From: Uloborus plumipes | Lineage: Eukaryota > Arthropoda > Arachnida > Araneae > Uloboridae | Direction of reading: 5' to 3' | DNA: 64,000 nt | Assembly (NCBI GenBank): GCA_038373865.1 | Contig: JAXGGA010001658.1 | Location: forward strand, 80,520 to 144,519 | Part shown: positions 39,714 to 54,643 of the stretch, one piece after another | Position numbering within the stretch: the stretch's first letter is position 1 | Layout: each line of letters begins with the position of its first letter | Translations under genes and position numbers: made by a program | The notes under the pieces: generated by a model | Seen by the model: only the letters and a program-made list of their open reading frames with translations | Databases searched by the model: none | Told to the model about the DNA's origin: nothing

Positions 39714-42700
39714 CTTTTCGCTCCCCTTTTTAATTCCAGTTCTTCTGTTCATAATTTTCTTTCTTTTTCAATGCATACTAATTCTTATTCCGCCTATGTA
39801 ATCAGTGTTAATATGCCTATTTATTGATAAAACTATAAATTGTAAATGTATTATTATGTGTAATCGTAAGTATGTAATAAATAAATGTATGTATCTTTGC
39901 AATAGGTGTTCTGTAACATTCCTTTAATTGCATATTTTTTATGCTAGCATACCTTACGCTACATTTAATTTGTTTAATAACAAAAAACCCTAGATGACCC
40001 CAAACTAGTAAATTAAGATTTTAGGTCGGCATAGTAGATCCTTAAGGTGAGAATGACAATGAGAACGGATATTTTTAGTGAGCTTTCAATTCGCAAATTA
40101 TATATTTATATAAGTGCTACGTCAATAACGTTTCTTTGCTACCATTGCGTATGTGAAAGACATAATGATTTTAAAAGAAAGGTCGAAAGGTGATAAATCT
40201 GAAATGATGTAAACTAGTTTTTAAAAAGAAAATAAATTCTTTTTCTCTCGAGTTCCTTAATTTCAATTCGTTATTTTTCTTTCCATTTGCATATAGTATA
40301 TAAGCTCTTTAAAAAAAAAAATACATTTTATACTATTTTCCTCCTTTTTTCCAGAATTTTTATTGAAACTATTAAGTATTTTTCTACATGTTGATATTTC
40401 ATTACACTGCACATGCTTAATTTTAAATATACAGTTATCTGTGCGCAAAAAAACTTTATTCGCTTGAAAAAATGCGAATCAGTTTCAGTCAAAATACAAT
40501 TAATCTCTAAGCCAAATTTTCAGTAGCGCAAGATATTTATAGCAAATCAAATTCGGCTATTCGTATTTTTCTCGTATACCCATTAAGGAAAGTTCTGGTA
40601 AACACACCTCTTTCTTAGTTTAATGTCATTTTTAAATTGTATTTTTACTTTTTGTATTTTTGTTTACGTCAAACAATAAGTTTTACTTAAATATTCGAAT
40701 TCTTAATTTCAGAAAGTAAGCAACTCCGCGCACTTCCTCTCTTTAATACCTCACCTCAAAAGATTAGCGACAACTTGAATTTATTTTTCTTTTTTCTCGG
40801 CTTGCAAGTAATTTTATTTATTTATTTATTCATTGAAACTCGGAAGTTCTTCTAGCTTCCTCTAGAACTTGTCTATGACGTCGTTGTTGACATGAGCGCT
40901 ACCCATCGCTCAAAATTTCGAAACCCGACGTCAGTAATTGTTTAGTTGTCTGTCCTAATAACTCAAAATATGCGCTTGATATCACTTGACGTAATGAATT
41001 TTTAATTTGAGGAGTAAAACGTTTTCAACAACTCAATGAGCAACAGCCTTAAATGATATTTTTTCTTTATTGCATTAAAGTGTCGTTTACGCGTCTTTTG
41101 ATTATACATCTCACGTTTATACGTCTCACATGTATCTTATAAGTTATTTTTATGGCCTATACTTTATGTTACCACGTCAGATTTTATTTTATTTCTTTGT
41201 CAAATTTCATGGTTTACCTCTCATTTTATAGCTTATCTTGCCGGCTACTAACAAAAAATAGCCCAAAGGTCTAAAAATTGTTTTTTTCGTCCAAAACATT
41301 ATTTTTCTTTCATATTTTTTTTCACTTTTTTTGACACATTACTGTAATAAATAGCATTCGTAAGATGCATCGGCGGGTTGATAGAGCATCGGGCTCATAT
41401 TGGAAGAGTATGAGATCCAATCTGGGACAAGAAATTATTTTAACAGGTTTTTTTCTTCTTTAGCCGAATAAAATTCAACCTTCCGTAATTGAAGTAACGG
41501 CATGCATTGCGTACGCATCAAAGTTTCTGAGAAACTAAATACGGTGAGTTATTACGAAACCCTTAATGATGTTCTGCCACAATTACAAGATCAAACTCGT
41601 ATGTCAATTGAACATTTTCCCTCCTTTTGCAGATCACTAAAAGAATTTGAATAAAAAAAATAGCTAATTAAATATTCTCTATTTTTCTATTTCTGTAATT
41701 ACCAGCAAGCACAAAAAACTTGCTTTAACTGTTCAATAATTTGATTGTACTCCAAATTTTTGTCATAATTAAAGGAGCAGTTTCTGAAAAAGCCTAGAAT
41801 AACATAGCGTAACAACGTGTTATATTCCACATTACAGTATATGAATAATCTACAAGGTATTGTTAATGAAACATAAAATACATTTTAATGAAATAGAAAA
41901 ATAAAAAATATTCCTAATCAGTAGTACTCTACTTCCAATGAAGTTATTAGAAAAATGAAGCTAGAGGCTTTGCCTTCAAGAAATCAACGTTTTACGTTAC
42001 TTAATAAAATTAACAAGCTTTCCATGTTATTAGAGTCACTTCACACGTTGCAAATAAAACTTCCAAAGAAAAATATTTAAATACGGCAAAAAATAAGACT
42101 GTCATTAGGTGAATAATTTTTTCGTGGTCACTCATTTGGAAGGTGAAAAAGTATTTGATTAGGAAAACCGTTTAGTGATTTAACTTAAGATTCTTTCAGA
42201 CAGCAATCTCTCTCTATGTTTGACGAAGTGTGACACATAAAATGCCTTTCACATTTTACCCCACAGGCTTAATTTTCTCTGCTCTTTCGTAGAATATATT
42301 ATTAAATATTCATACGTATTGATTTAAGCGCAAATTAAATATTTGAGCTGAGAGGATGCGGAAAACTAACATTTCCAACTAATCTTTAGTGAAAATTTTA
42401 ACACGAGAGTTGATGTATGCAAATAATTGCCGCGCATTGATATTTTGAATCGTTAGTTAAACTTCAAAAAAGTTGTAGAGGATATTTAAATACTGGCTGT
42501 TTATATCAGAGTATATTATTTATTAGTCGTTTGAAATAGATTGGAATGCGATCCTAAATGACCAAAAATTATTTTCTAATTTTACTAGGGTTGCCAGTTC
42601 GAATCAGTTTTTAAAATTGAAACTTTCTTAACTGATTTTTTAGTTCTCGAATATTATTTTATGCATCAATAGAAAATTTCTAATTACATTCGAAATTTGA

Positions 42701-43839
42701 AGAAAAATATGTAACGGAAAAATGTTTAGTATTGTACTCATTGAAGAATACGAACTTGTAGAATACTACCTGTAACAAACAAACCAATGTTTTACAGCAG
42801 CAGTTTTCAAAAAACGTTGCATACACGAGTTTCAGAGCGGGGGAAGAGAGGCTACAAAGAGCCCCTCTGCTGATACATTAAGGGACGAGTTTCGGGTTGA
42901 AGGTTACAAAAATACTTCACGATGATTACATCTTGTATCTCGTTACTTCATGCTTTGATTTTAAGAAAATTTCCTTGTAACCCGAAAAATGGGCATAAAA
43001 TATTTATTCTTTTTCATTTCTTTTTCACCGTTATGGAGCAGCTAAACTTCTAAATTCCAAGCTCTACTCTTAAGTTCCCTGAAAAAGAAATCTTAAAATC
43101 AGGATTTTGGTTATTAGTATGTTGTTACTATTACGTTTTTTTATTTCTTTCCTAAAATCAATTTTTACGTAGAATTTTAAAACACATTAAAATGTCTGAA
43201 TTTTTGTCATGTATTTAAAGTGCATTTTGCACAACTTACTTTTCCTTCATGCATAATTCCACAAATTATTCAACAATGTTATCCAATCGATTTCCAGCAA
43301 TAATTACAAAATTTTGAGTGCAAAATTAATTATTGAAAGTAACCACTTCACATTTTAAGCATACGTTCGATTAGTACTATTTATATTCGCATAAAAGTAC
43401 TAAGTATAGTACGAAACTAATACAACTAGAAATGAAAATTTGTTCATTTCAACCGAATGGTAAAATAAATCTTACCATGTACAGTGACAATTTTACATTC
43501 TCTATTCTGAAGGAAATTTATTCAAAGTAATTATGTCGTTTTATGCTTTTTTTTTTTTTTTTGATGCAAAGATTTTTTTGCTGTAAGCAGTATTTTTTCC
43601 GTCACCTTAACCATATACTAATAAATTTCAATCGCAATGTTTCATAACTTCATCAGAATGACATGAAAATAATTTAGATGAATAAATGAAAAACATTCGT
43701 AAAATATTGTAAAAAGATGGCTGCTTTCATGTGAGAAATAACGTAGACTCATGAAATAATGGCTTTAAAATTGTCCTGTATCACTGCAAAAGTCGATTAC
43801 AAAAGCGCATTAAGAGGTGTCCCGAGAATATGAGAACAA
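39713..43839. other. AT-rich non-coding stretch
   Basis: No gene was recognised. TTTA repeats lie at about 40,812-40,832. A tRNA-like sequence is listed separately at 41,369-41,440. A C/G-containing patch at 40,850-40,960 is short and unassigned. Confidence 0.45.
41369..41440 (+). repeat. Degenerate tRNA-like sequence (SINE head)
   Basis: The A-box-like CGGCGGGTTGATAGAGCATC and a weak B-box-like GAGATCCAATCTGGG lie at tRNA-like spacing. Many arthropod SINEs derive from tRNAs. No acceptor stem closes, so it is not a functional tRNA. Confidence 0.35.
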
Positions 43840-44090
43840 AATAAATATTTAAATTTCATGTAATCTGACGTTGAAGATGACCGATTCCTTCAAGAAAGTA
43901 AATAACCTTCGTCTCGGGACCCTTTTCGTTGTTCAGAAACCACAAATCTAATTATTTTGCGTGACATATCTTGGTGGCGTATTTCTGTTACAATCTTTAC
44001 ATGCTCAAATACGTGCTTAGCCGGTGTCAGTGGTTTTAATTTTGAAATGTAGTTCCTTCTCGTTCCGAATATATTTCTACAAACATTTGC
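43840..44090. promoter_or_regulatory. Candidate conserved non-coding island
   Basis: The sequence is balanced and non-repetitive (CTTCGTCTCGGGACCC, CTTAGCCGGTGTCAGTGG) in AT-rich surroundings, just before the (TA)n tract at 44,155. No open frame. Texture evidence only. Confidence 0.2.
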
Positions 44091-44151
44091 TGTACGATAA
44101 CTTCTATGTATGAATATATCTTTCCGAAGTTTTATTATTGTAAACCGCTTG

Positions 44152-45674
<1,523 letters not shown>

Positions 45675-47459
45675 ATTTTCATAAACATGAGTTTATATAT
45701 CCTACATGTGTTCCCACTCATATTTTAATTTATTTGTTGCCTATATAACTTATGGGCACATATATAATATTAAATATATACGTATTTGCATGTTATGTAC
45801 GTACTGTAGACCGGTATATGTACGTACATGCTACAATAAGACGTGTACTCTAGTAAATTCAGTTGTATTTAATCATATTTAGTTAGCACTACGTGTGTAT
45901 TATAAAATAAATCTCATATTAAAACCAGCATAAAAAACTAAGATTAAGTGACTTAGAAGAATGATATACGTTAAGCTTAATTATATGACCATCTATCTTA
46001 CTTAAATTGTTCTAAAATATTTTCTAAAGTAAATACAGCTACAGCTAGCTGCTAATGAGTAAGTGTTCTTGAGGCAAATTGAAAACTTCCTGTATAGTCA
46101 ATTTGTTCAAAATTCTAACCAAAAAAAATTCCCAGTGAAAGTAAAAAAAGTTCTCAAATATTAAAATGTTTCGTAAACATAAGAAAACGACATTTTTCAT
46201 TAAATAAAGCATTACTAGTAATAACTTTTCAAACTCAAAATGTAATTCCTAACGTCCTTAAAAAAAAAAAAAAATTCTCTCCTTCGAACCTTTATTTGTA
46301 AGCTACAGCCATTTATTTGAAGTCTGACCACTTTCCCTCATCGGACTCTATATATCACAGCAAATACATCTTACTAGCGAAAAACTGCACATTTTTTTTT
46401 CTCCTACCGTATGATTTCTCAGATTAGAGTATAAGTCTCATTATCATTTTATTTTCAAAAAAAGGTGATTCTCTTATTTTCGACAAACCATTAGCATGAA
46501 CTCATGTATATCAATATAATTTAAATGACTGAGAGCTTGAACTTCAAATAATTGAAACCTTTACATCATACTGAAGGTTAATGCACTGAATTTAATACAG
46601 TAGTAATAATAATAAATTAAACTAACTAGAAAGTTTAAAAACCATACGTAGAATTTACCGCTTCTAATTGAATTTTGCGATTTTCTAAAGATGTCTAAAA
46701 TGCAGTTTTTATCTAAGCACGTTAAGCTATTTCATATAAGACGAAAAAAAGGCCGGTAAAAAATGTCATTTGCTATTTTGAACATGCTGTCTTCAATAAA
46801 CGAAACATATAAACCTAAACTTTGAAAATCAATTTTCGAAACAAAGCTTAATCATTCCTTTAAGTTCTCATCCGTTCATCAGTGTTTGAACATGTCAGAG
46901 CGAAAATTTCAGTTACCAATATCAACTCTGAATTCAATAATACTGGCTTCCTAAGCAGAAATGTTGACGTTTTAATTAAGCTCTTAGAAGTAAACACCCA
47001 ATTTGTGCTACGTCCTTATAGGGTGTCCTTCTCATTCGGTCAGAATCTGGGTGCATCCATTCTTCCCAGTATTTGTAAATCCGACTTTACACATGGTTAT
47101 TTATAATGAAATCTAACGGATAAAATATTTGTGTCAAAACGCCGATAATGTCTGCTGGAGTAGTATAACTTTTTTTTAGATTCAGATATCACAGAAGGAT
47201 TATGTGGGATTATTACGGGATAGTTGCCGCAACAGGGACATATATTGCACTTCTTCCATTTATTTAAATTATTGATAAGTCGGAAAATTTTTAATATCTT
47301 ATGCGAAAATAGTTTTGTACCCTAGATAACAACTCGTGATTTCTAAGAAACATCTAAGTTTCAGGTTTGTATATAGTAAACAAACATGAGTGTCGTTAAA
47401 ATTAACTACCCGTTTGTCCCTTCTTCAAGATGACAAGAATGTTATGTTGACTTTCAATT
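45675..47459. other. AT-rich non-coding stretch, nothing recognised
   Basis: The short open frame at 46,882-47,106 has no family motif. No repeats were delimited. Confidence 0.45.
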
Positions 47460-47796
47460 ACTGCAAAAAATAAACTTTTTACAGTATAATACTGGGAGCA
47501 GAGGCTACACAGCAGGGGCTAGAAGCAGAGGCTTCAAAACTGTAAAATGCACAGTAAGAAACTAAAATTGCTAATTTTACAGTTTATTACCGTGTACTTT
47601 ACAGTTTTAAACTGCAATCTCTGCTGTCAATACAACAGCCTTTATACTCTGCTTAAGATTAAAACTGTAAAATGCACGGTAATAAACTGCAAAATTAGCA
47701 ATTTTATGATTTATTACAATGCATATTACAGTTTTAAAGTACAACCTCTGCTGCCAGTATAATACTGTAAAAATAACATTTTTTTTTTTTGCAGTG
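47460..47796. mobile_element. MITE family A, copy 3
   Basis: The ends are imperfect inverted repeats of about 36 bases: ACTGCAAAAAATAAACTTTT then TACAGTATAATACTGG on the left, and CCAGTATAATACTGTAAAAA then TAACATTTTT..GCAGT on the right. The inside holds alternating CTGTAAAATGCACGGTAATAA blocks and their inverses, with an internal duplication. This is the best-defined copy of the family. Starts with CACTG-like ends are known in several DNA-transposon superfamilies, so the mover is undecided. Confidence 0.7.
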
Positions 47797-49284
47797 TAGT
47801 ATTGGATTCACTTGTTTCCTTCACTTGTTTTCCAGTTGCCGAAATCTGTACATGAAGCTTCCTTCCATAAGCTGTGTACTTGCTGGGAAATACTCTTTAA
47901 CTTTGCGAATAGGCCGATGTCTCAGTTTTTGCAAATTCTGTCTCTTGTTTAATACGGCAATGTTCTTCTGCAAAGGCAATGGTGAACTAGAAAAACTTTT
48001 GTCAATTCTTTTTTTTTTTGGCATTATATGTGGTTAAGTTGCTGTCGTGATGTAAAAACGCAACTAATTTGAGACAAACTTAAAGATAATTTTGTAACAT
48101 TTGTTTCAGAAGAAATTAAATTTAAAATGACATGTGTTGTGTTATATGTTTTAATATTTTGAAACATAATACATAAAGTTGTTAGCTTTCTTGAGAAATA
48201 AGTTTATTTATTTTTTAGTGAGAGTAAAGTACAATGAAGAAAAAGGTCCCAGAAAAAGCTAAAAAATAATAAATTCTTTCATTTTAATAAAAGCTATTCT
48301 TTAAATATATTTTATATATCGCATATAAAAATATGACTTAGACATGTAGTATTTGTAATTTCAATTAAAGACAAGCCCAGAAGTAATAACGGCATAACTC
48401 ATACGCATCTAAAGTCAGGATGGTAAGGAAATACCTTTACCTTCACACTTTTATTGTTGTAGAAGTTTTTCAATTTAAGACACATCAAAAAATTGTTACA
48501 GGCATATTTTTGTTCTTCACTAAAAAATTCCTGGCCCAAAATTTAGTCTGCTGTAAATGTCAACTTGAGTGCCATTTCTCTCCTGCGATTTTTTTTAAAT
48601 TGTGAAATAATATTTTTTTTTTTTTTTAATTTGTCTGAAAATATATGTATAAAACTCTGGAAACATGAGTTCTTTTTTTCTCGCCACTTCCTCTTGAAGA
48701 AAAAATTAAACCAATTTTCGATTTATACTAAAACAACCAATTAAAAAAAAGAATGATTTTTTTACTGTGGATAAGCATCATTTGCTACATTCTCTTAAAA
48801 GGAGAGCTTGTACTTTTTAACAAACCAAGTTTTAGTGGCATTTGAAAATCAAGGTTTTTCGGGAATTATATATTTCGGTTATCTAGACATGTTTTCAGTT
48901 TTAGTTGCTACGTCATCCAGGAATTGTCTTTTTTATGAAAACAAGAACGTAGTCTTTAGTCGATTTCCCAGTTGAAACTTTAATGCCGATACTTTTGACA
49001 GCACGCAACGATTTAGCTAACGCCAAAAGATTTCCTTCTTGTATAAGGTTTGGAGGGGTAAAGTGGTCAGAAAATCCAAGCTGTTCAACTTAGGTAGATA
49101 ATAAATATCAAATTTTTTTTTAACATTTCAACTTTTTTTGTTGTTATTTTGCATTAAAACAATAAATAACAAGGTAAAAAGAATATTAGATTGAAAACCT
49201 TTGGTTTAAATAGTCTTGTGAAGCTTTCTTTTTGCTATGTATTTATGAACACTAACTCATAGGGTGAAGTAAAAAAAAAATGTA
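47797..49284. other. AT-rich non-coding stretch
   Basis: No gene was recognised except the doubtful coding-like segment at 48,913-49,089. Homopolymer runs are frequent. Confidence 0.4.
48913..49089 (-). other. Doubtful coding-like segment of unknown family
   Basis: The minus strand is open for 58 codons with protein-like composition (SDHFTPPNLIQEGNLLALAK then SLRAVKSIGIKVSTGKSTKD), ending at TGA. It has no ATG; a TAA stands directly before it in frame. It could be an old pseudogene or exon fragment, or chance. I do not recognise the family. Confidence 0.2.
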
Positions 49285-49396
49285 ATCCCAGGTAGCACAA
49301 ATAACCTTTAAACGTTTTATTAACGTTTTTAAGCGGTTGTTACAACGTTAATAACCATTTTACAACCTTTAAAAAACGAAGTGTGCTATTTGGGAT
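49285..49396. mobile_element. Tiny MITE (112 bp)
   Basis: The left end ATCCCAGGTAGCACA and right end GTGTGCTATTTGGGAT are inverted copies with a few mismatches. The inside has TTTAAACGTTTTATTAACGT and AACGTTAATAACC, so the whole unit is close to a palindrome. No coding capacity. Similar AGCACA..AACGTT units are common in arthropod genomes to my recollection. Confidence 0.6.
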
Positions 49397-50489
49397 GTTC
49401 ACATGCTCCGCTAGATGCTGCGTTCACAAGTGCCTGTCACTCTTTCTTAGAGCTAACTTGCAAAATTAAATTATTTTCTTACAAAAAAAAAAAAAAAAAC
49501 TTTAAACCTTGACATAAATGTACTTGAATGTTCGTATAATGCTCGCGTGTGTGTATGTGTGCATATGCATATTAATGAATATGGACATATTTGACGCAAA
49601 AAAAAATCCATTCCATTGTTTTTTAGATTACTATACATTATATTACATACATTACTAAAGTATAACACTAATGTCTTAAAAGTATAGAATTCATAATCTT
49701 TTATCATATGAAACCACGAAGAAAACTTGTCAAGATAAATACGCTGGGTTATTTGAACAAAGATTACAAATCATAGGCATCATTGTTTGCTGTACGATAA
49801 TAGTGGCTAATTACGCAAAGCTTTATTTACGGCAACGGAACTTTTAATGCCTGCATTAGTATAACAAGCTACATTAATTGCTTTTTTTGCTCTTCATCTT
49901 AATTGTATCTATTGATTGGTACAGAATATCTTTAGTTTTATCTTTAGGTATTAGTTATAGGATCTTCTTTAAGATTCGTGCAATTAATTAACTGGGGAAT
50001 TACGAAAGGAGATGTAAATAATTGAGGTTTCTGATGGCGCCATTAATTTCGTAAGAAATGATTACTGTTCTATTACTTAATCATACGAATTCCAATATCT
50101 GCAACTACCAAATAAAGACATCAATTTATCTGCACCATACTTGATCCATAGAACGTGATCCAAAGGGATTTAAATGTATATTTAAAGCATACTTGAAAAT
50201 ATTTAAATTTACTGCTGCAGTAAATTTGAATTTGTATTGTTATACTAAAGTTAGATTTCTTGAAACTGATTGAAAATGATAATAAGTAGAATGCATATCA
50301 TCCTTTACATCACATAGAAAAGCATTTGACCTGATATTTTTGTGTGAAAACTTGATTTATATGAATAAAGCTCGCTTACATCTTTGAATATTTCTGTGCA
50401 TGCGTGCTTTTTTTTCCTTCGTCTCTAACATAAAGCTATGCTTCGAGGACCATGAAGGCTAAAACCTACCATCCCCATCTCAGTTTTCA
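49397..50489. other. AT-rich non-coding stretch, nothing recognised
   Basis: A 17-base A-run lies at about 49,483-49,499 and a short GT-rich run at about 49,548-49,562. No gene was recognised. Confidence 0.45.
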
Positions 50490-50650
50490 TGACCAAGGGC
50501 TCTGGATTGTAATCATATTGCCAGTTAGGGGGTCAGAAGAACGCAGAACGGCAGTGTTTAGTTCCCAAGCACGCAATATACTCATTTTATCGATCCACCG
50601 AAGGAATGAAAGGCTTGAGTTGACCGTGCTGAACCCAGGTCTGCAGAATA
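50490..50650 (-). mobile_element. SINE fragment with conserved central domain
   Basis: On the minus strand a B-box-like CTGGGTTCAGCACGG is followed by GTCAACTCAAGCCTTTCATT, CCTTCGGTGGATCGATAAAA and TGAGTA, then GCTTGGGAACTAAACACTG and a tail ending CCAGAGCCC. A CCTTTCAT..TTCGG..TCGATAAA domain is shared by SINEs of several invertebrates, and I recall close matches from chelicerates. The A box and tRNA 5' half are not clear, so the copy is truncated or decayed. The 115-codon minus-strand frame across it is incidental. Confidence 0.6.
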
Positions 50651-53139
50651 GCAGAGGAATGAAATATGTCCTGCTGCGAATAGTTATATCATGTCCATAA
50701 TGGTGTAGCATTATTTTACATATTGTCATAAATCCTGTAGCAGCCTTATACTCGCCTAAAGTAAAAATACACGCTTTTTGATAATGCTTACTAGTTTCGC
50801 ATTTCATCGTAGTTTCAGAAGCGAGTTTCTTCAAGCAACGAATTTAAGGAATTTATTATCCGTTTCCACATAGAGGCTTGAAAGGTAAACACCATAGCAA
50901 ACAATTCTTATTCGTAATGAGAGATGTTACAAAAAAGAAAAAAAAATGAAAAACAGGTAATGTAATTCATTGTTTTTTTTTTTTTTTTGGTCCAAATCAA
51001 ATTACATAAAAAACCCAAATTCGTTTTGTTATCTTAATACTTAGCAGAATGTTAAAAAAAAAGAGCTATCGTTTACAAAGTTGTTCGAAAAAAACTCCTA
51101 AGCTTTTCCTAAAAAGCAAACCCTCTTCTGCGGAGAGTTTCTAAGAACCCAAAAAACTTCAGATCCGTTTGGAATTGGGCAATAAGATATCAGTTCGTAG
51201 CAAAGAAAAAGGATTTCCGTATCCGATAACATTTTATGTTGTACCTGACAAAAGCTCTGCTCAAAAAAATATGGTTTCTTTGCCGAATGCCATTTTTAAA
51301 TCCACTATGATTTTTAAATCAAATATTTATTTCAATTTAACTGATGAATGCTGAATAATGTTTTAGATTTTATTATAAAGCAATCCTTTTTACGATCTTC
51401 AATGTACGCATTAAGTATGGTATTACTTCGTATTTTTACTTTCTGTAATATTTTTTCTTAAAAATTTATTCAATATATGGAATCAGTATGCGAACGCATC
51501 AGCCGTTAAATTGCAGACATTTTAACCTTTTAAATTTCAGATGTCTTATAAGCAGCCGCGTCCTACGCATTATTTATTAAGTTACGCATTATATTAAATT
51601 ACGAATTATTAATAACAAGCATATACGGGCAAATGTAATTGCTCTTTGACAACAATGAAAGGCTGATAAAAGCTAAGAATATTAGAAAATGCAGAAATTG
51701 TCTGTAGCAAGTATTATTTTTCAATGTCAATAATGTAAAATACATTATTATCTCTGAACTTGAAGACATTTCTTAGAACTTGAAATTTTGAAAATAAATA
51801 AGTCAACATGATACTCCTCCCACTACAGCATGTTTAAGGCTAAAATCAAGTTCCAAAGAAGCTATATATTTCTTTCAAAACGAGCTCCGTTGAAAGCAAC
51901 TGTAAGCTTAAAATTGGATTGTATTTCTGAATTTTCAGCTTCATTGATGTGTTTTGAATTAACTACGCTTCTTCCTGAAATATTGTAAAAGTAAGAAAGT
52001 TTCAAAGCACATGAATGCTATCTTCGTTGAAATTTGAGCTAGCTTGTCTCGGATAGTCTGTGTGCTTCTCGGAATTTCTTAAAAGGCTTTTGAAAATAGC
52101 TGATTAAGCCGAGTTCTCAGAAATTTGAAAACAAACATATAAAATAGGATTCCAAATTGATCGTGTGCATTGCTCTGACAAATCTGCAAAATGCACCTGA
52201 AAAATTGTAATTTATTAAAAGTTGCAGTTTTAATGTAGCGTCGACAGTTTAAATATTGAATGATGTTATATACATGTATATAGCAAATGTTCTTGTTCAT
52301 TATTTCAGTCTGGAATGCTGCACTGCACTAAGGAAAATACACTGTGAAACTAATTAATATTGTTTTCCTTACCTTTCGGTTGCTCACATAAAAAACTAAT
52401 CTAGATTTAATTTTCCGTGAAAATGAGCGTTTAAGAACATGGTTTTTTCCTTACAATATAGATTTATAATTTTTAAAAAAAGTTATTTTCTTACCTTATA
52501 AAATGTATTTTGATTACTTGGTCAAAAGACATGAAAGTGTTTTGGTTTTGGAAGAGGAAAATAGAGTATTAAAGATATACATTGATCCAGGGTACATTAA
52601 TCAATATTTACTTTTAAAATTACTAAAAAAACAGAATTGTATTCGTAACATGTCATTTTCAACTTACAAATCTGAAGAAAATACATTATTTCTTTTAAAA
52701 AAATTAAAAATAGAGTGTTTTTGCTTGTCTATTTAAGAACATGTTATAAAAAAAAACTAAAGTCAAGACACTAAATAGTACTAAAGTCAAAACACTAAAT
52801 AGTACTAAAGTCGTTCATCACCACACAATCAGTTTTTCATGAGCCGACTTTGGCAGGCGTGTGTTAGTGTTATTGCTATTGTAATTTGTACTTTTTTTTA
52901 TTTTTTGCGAAGGATAAAGTTTCGAATGACCTTTAAATAAAACTGAATCTTATTCGTATGTAAGGCACTATCACTTCAGCATCAGATAAGTGTCAATTCA
53001 TTTCAGTTAAAATGATAACATTCACCATTTGCTTTATGGATTGCATGTCTGGAATAATACCCCAGATAGGGTGAAAAATGAAAAAAACTTATTTTTAATG
53101 TTTGTTCACTGCTGACAAGATTTATTTTGAGTCCCAAGA
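50651..53139. other. AT-rich non-coding stretch
   Basis: Short direct repeats of TAGTACTAAAGTCAA lie at about 52,760-52,812. Open frames at 51,169-51,354 and 52,503-52,736 have no family motif. Confidence 0.45.
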
Positions 53140-53620
53140 TACCTATAAAATCAAAATTGCGTCAAAGTGTTCGATGCCAGAGAATTTCTTCGGCGCAGGG
53201 CTCTGGACAAAAAAGAAACACTATTGACCAAATAAGTATCATGTCGTGAGAGCGGCATATTTCCGCCTCGTAATGAGCGAGGAAATCACATATCACACGT
53301 TGAGGAAATAGCGCCTCTAAGAATACTTTTTTTCCTTTTAGAGAAAAAATAGTGCGGGTTATTTTAGGTACTAGAATTGCCCCTTTTTATTCATTATTTT
53401 TGCCGGTTTGTGTGCTCATGTTTTATTGATTGGAACGGAAAGGTGCAAGGGCGTACGAGGGAGTTTTGTTGCTTTTCTTGTTCTTATATTTAGCGGAAGA
53501 AACAATTAAGGGTCTCCTATTTGCCTCATGTTTATTGGTTCTGTCAAACTGGAAGGTAATATATTAGCAATTTGTCATGCAAGAAAGAAAGGGATGGAAA
53601 TTTCGAATAGTTTCTGCTAT
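53140..53620. promoter_or_regulatory. Candidate conserved non-coding island
   Basis: The sequence is complex, with the interrupted inverted repeat TTTCCGCCTCG/CGAGGAAA at about 53,262-53,286, and words such as TGTTTATTGGTTCTGTCAAA. It lies directly upstream of the (TA)n and transposon chain. No open frame. Texture evidence only. Confidence 0.25.
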
Positions 53621-53758
53621 GAGTAGCGTATTGATGAAGACAAATTGCCGCAAAGCCGAAACACGCATTTTTGAAGAAAATGTAAGCCATATGCACCATG
53701 TATGCTCATCACGTTCAGAAAAAAAGGCATTAAATAAATATGGGTAGTGAATATATAC

Positions 53759-53762
53759 AATA

Positions 53763-53846
<84 letters not shown>
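53759..53846. repeat. (TA)n microsatellite
   Basis: First TA tract of the 53.8-60.0 kb transposon chain. It ends exactly at the start of the Tigger-like element. Confidence 0.97.
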
Positions 53847-53849
<3 letters not shown>

Positions 53850-54643
53850 TCAAACTCCGCTATAACGAACGCTCAACGGATCGACCTGAGGGTTCGCTAT
53901 AGCCGGGGATTCGCTATATCCGAATTTCTTTAAAAAATTGGAATTCGGTAATATGCTACAATAATAAACATTATAATTGCATAACGTCTTCATTAATTGT
54001 AAGAGTAATAAATTAAAGTATTAGAAATGACTAGTAACCATATTTGAATGGAATCACGATTCTTCCAAATCATGGCTACGGTAGATTTCGAGAGGGAAAA
54101 TTTCTTGTAAAGTAATGATTGGGTTTCACCAATTTCTAAATTTTCGGATAAATTGAACATTTTCTTCCGCAGAAAATGCTTTTCGTTTATTTATGCTAGC
54201 CATGATGGTTTCTGCAAAGTTCACTCTTGTCACTATCAGCAAAGCAATAGAAGAGAATAAAAATTAGCACAAACGCTTAAAAGACCAATAATCTCGTCTT
54301 TTGACCAAAACCAGGTTAAATTTGAGGGAGCTAGTAGTGGATCATTCTTCCCTCCCCCTTTGAAGAAATAGCTGCATATCAAAGAGAACAATAAGGGGTG
54401 AATGGTTTGAACTGGGCTATTTCGGAGAAAAAGGTGTAAGCATTGTGGAAAATGGTGTTTGCTGAGAGAACAATCGCGTCACTGGGACAGTGCAGAAAAA
54501 AAAATCTTGAAATTTCATACACTTTAGGATCATTATAGCCGATTTTTCAGAGTTTGTGGATCGTTATAAACGTACAAAATTACATTAACAACATAGGGTT
54601 TCAGTTTGGACCGATTTAAAAGTTCGCTATATCCCGGGTTCCA

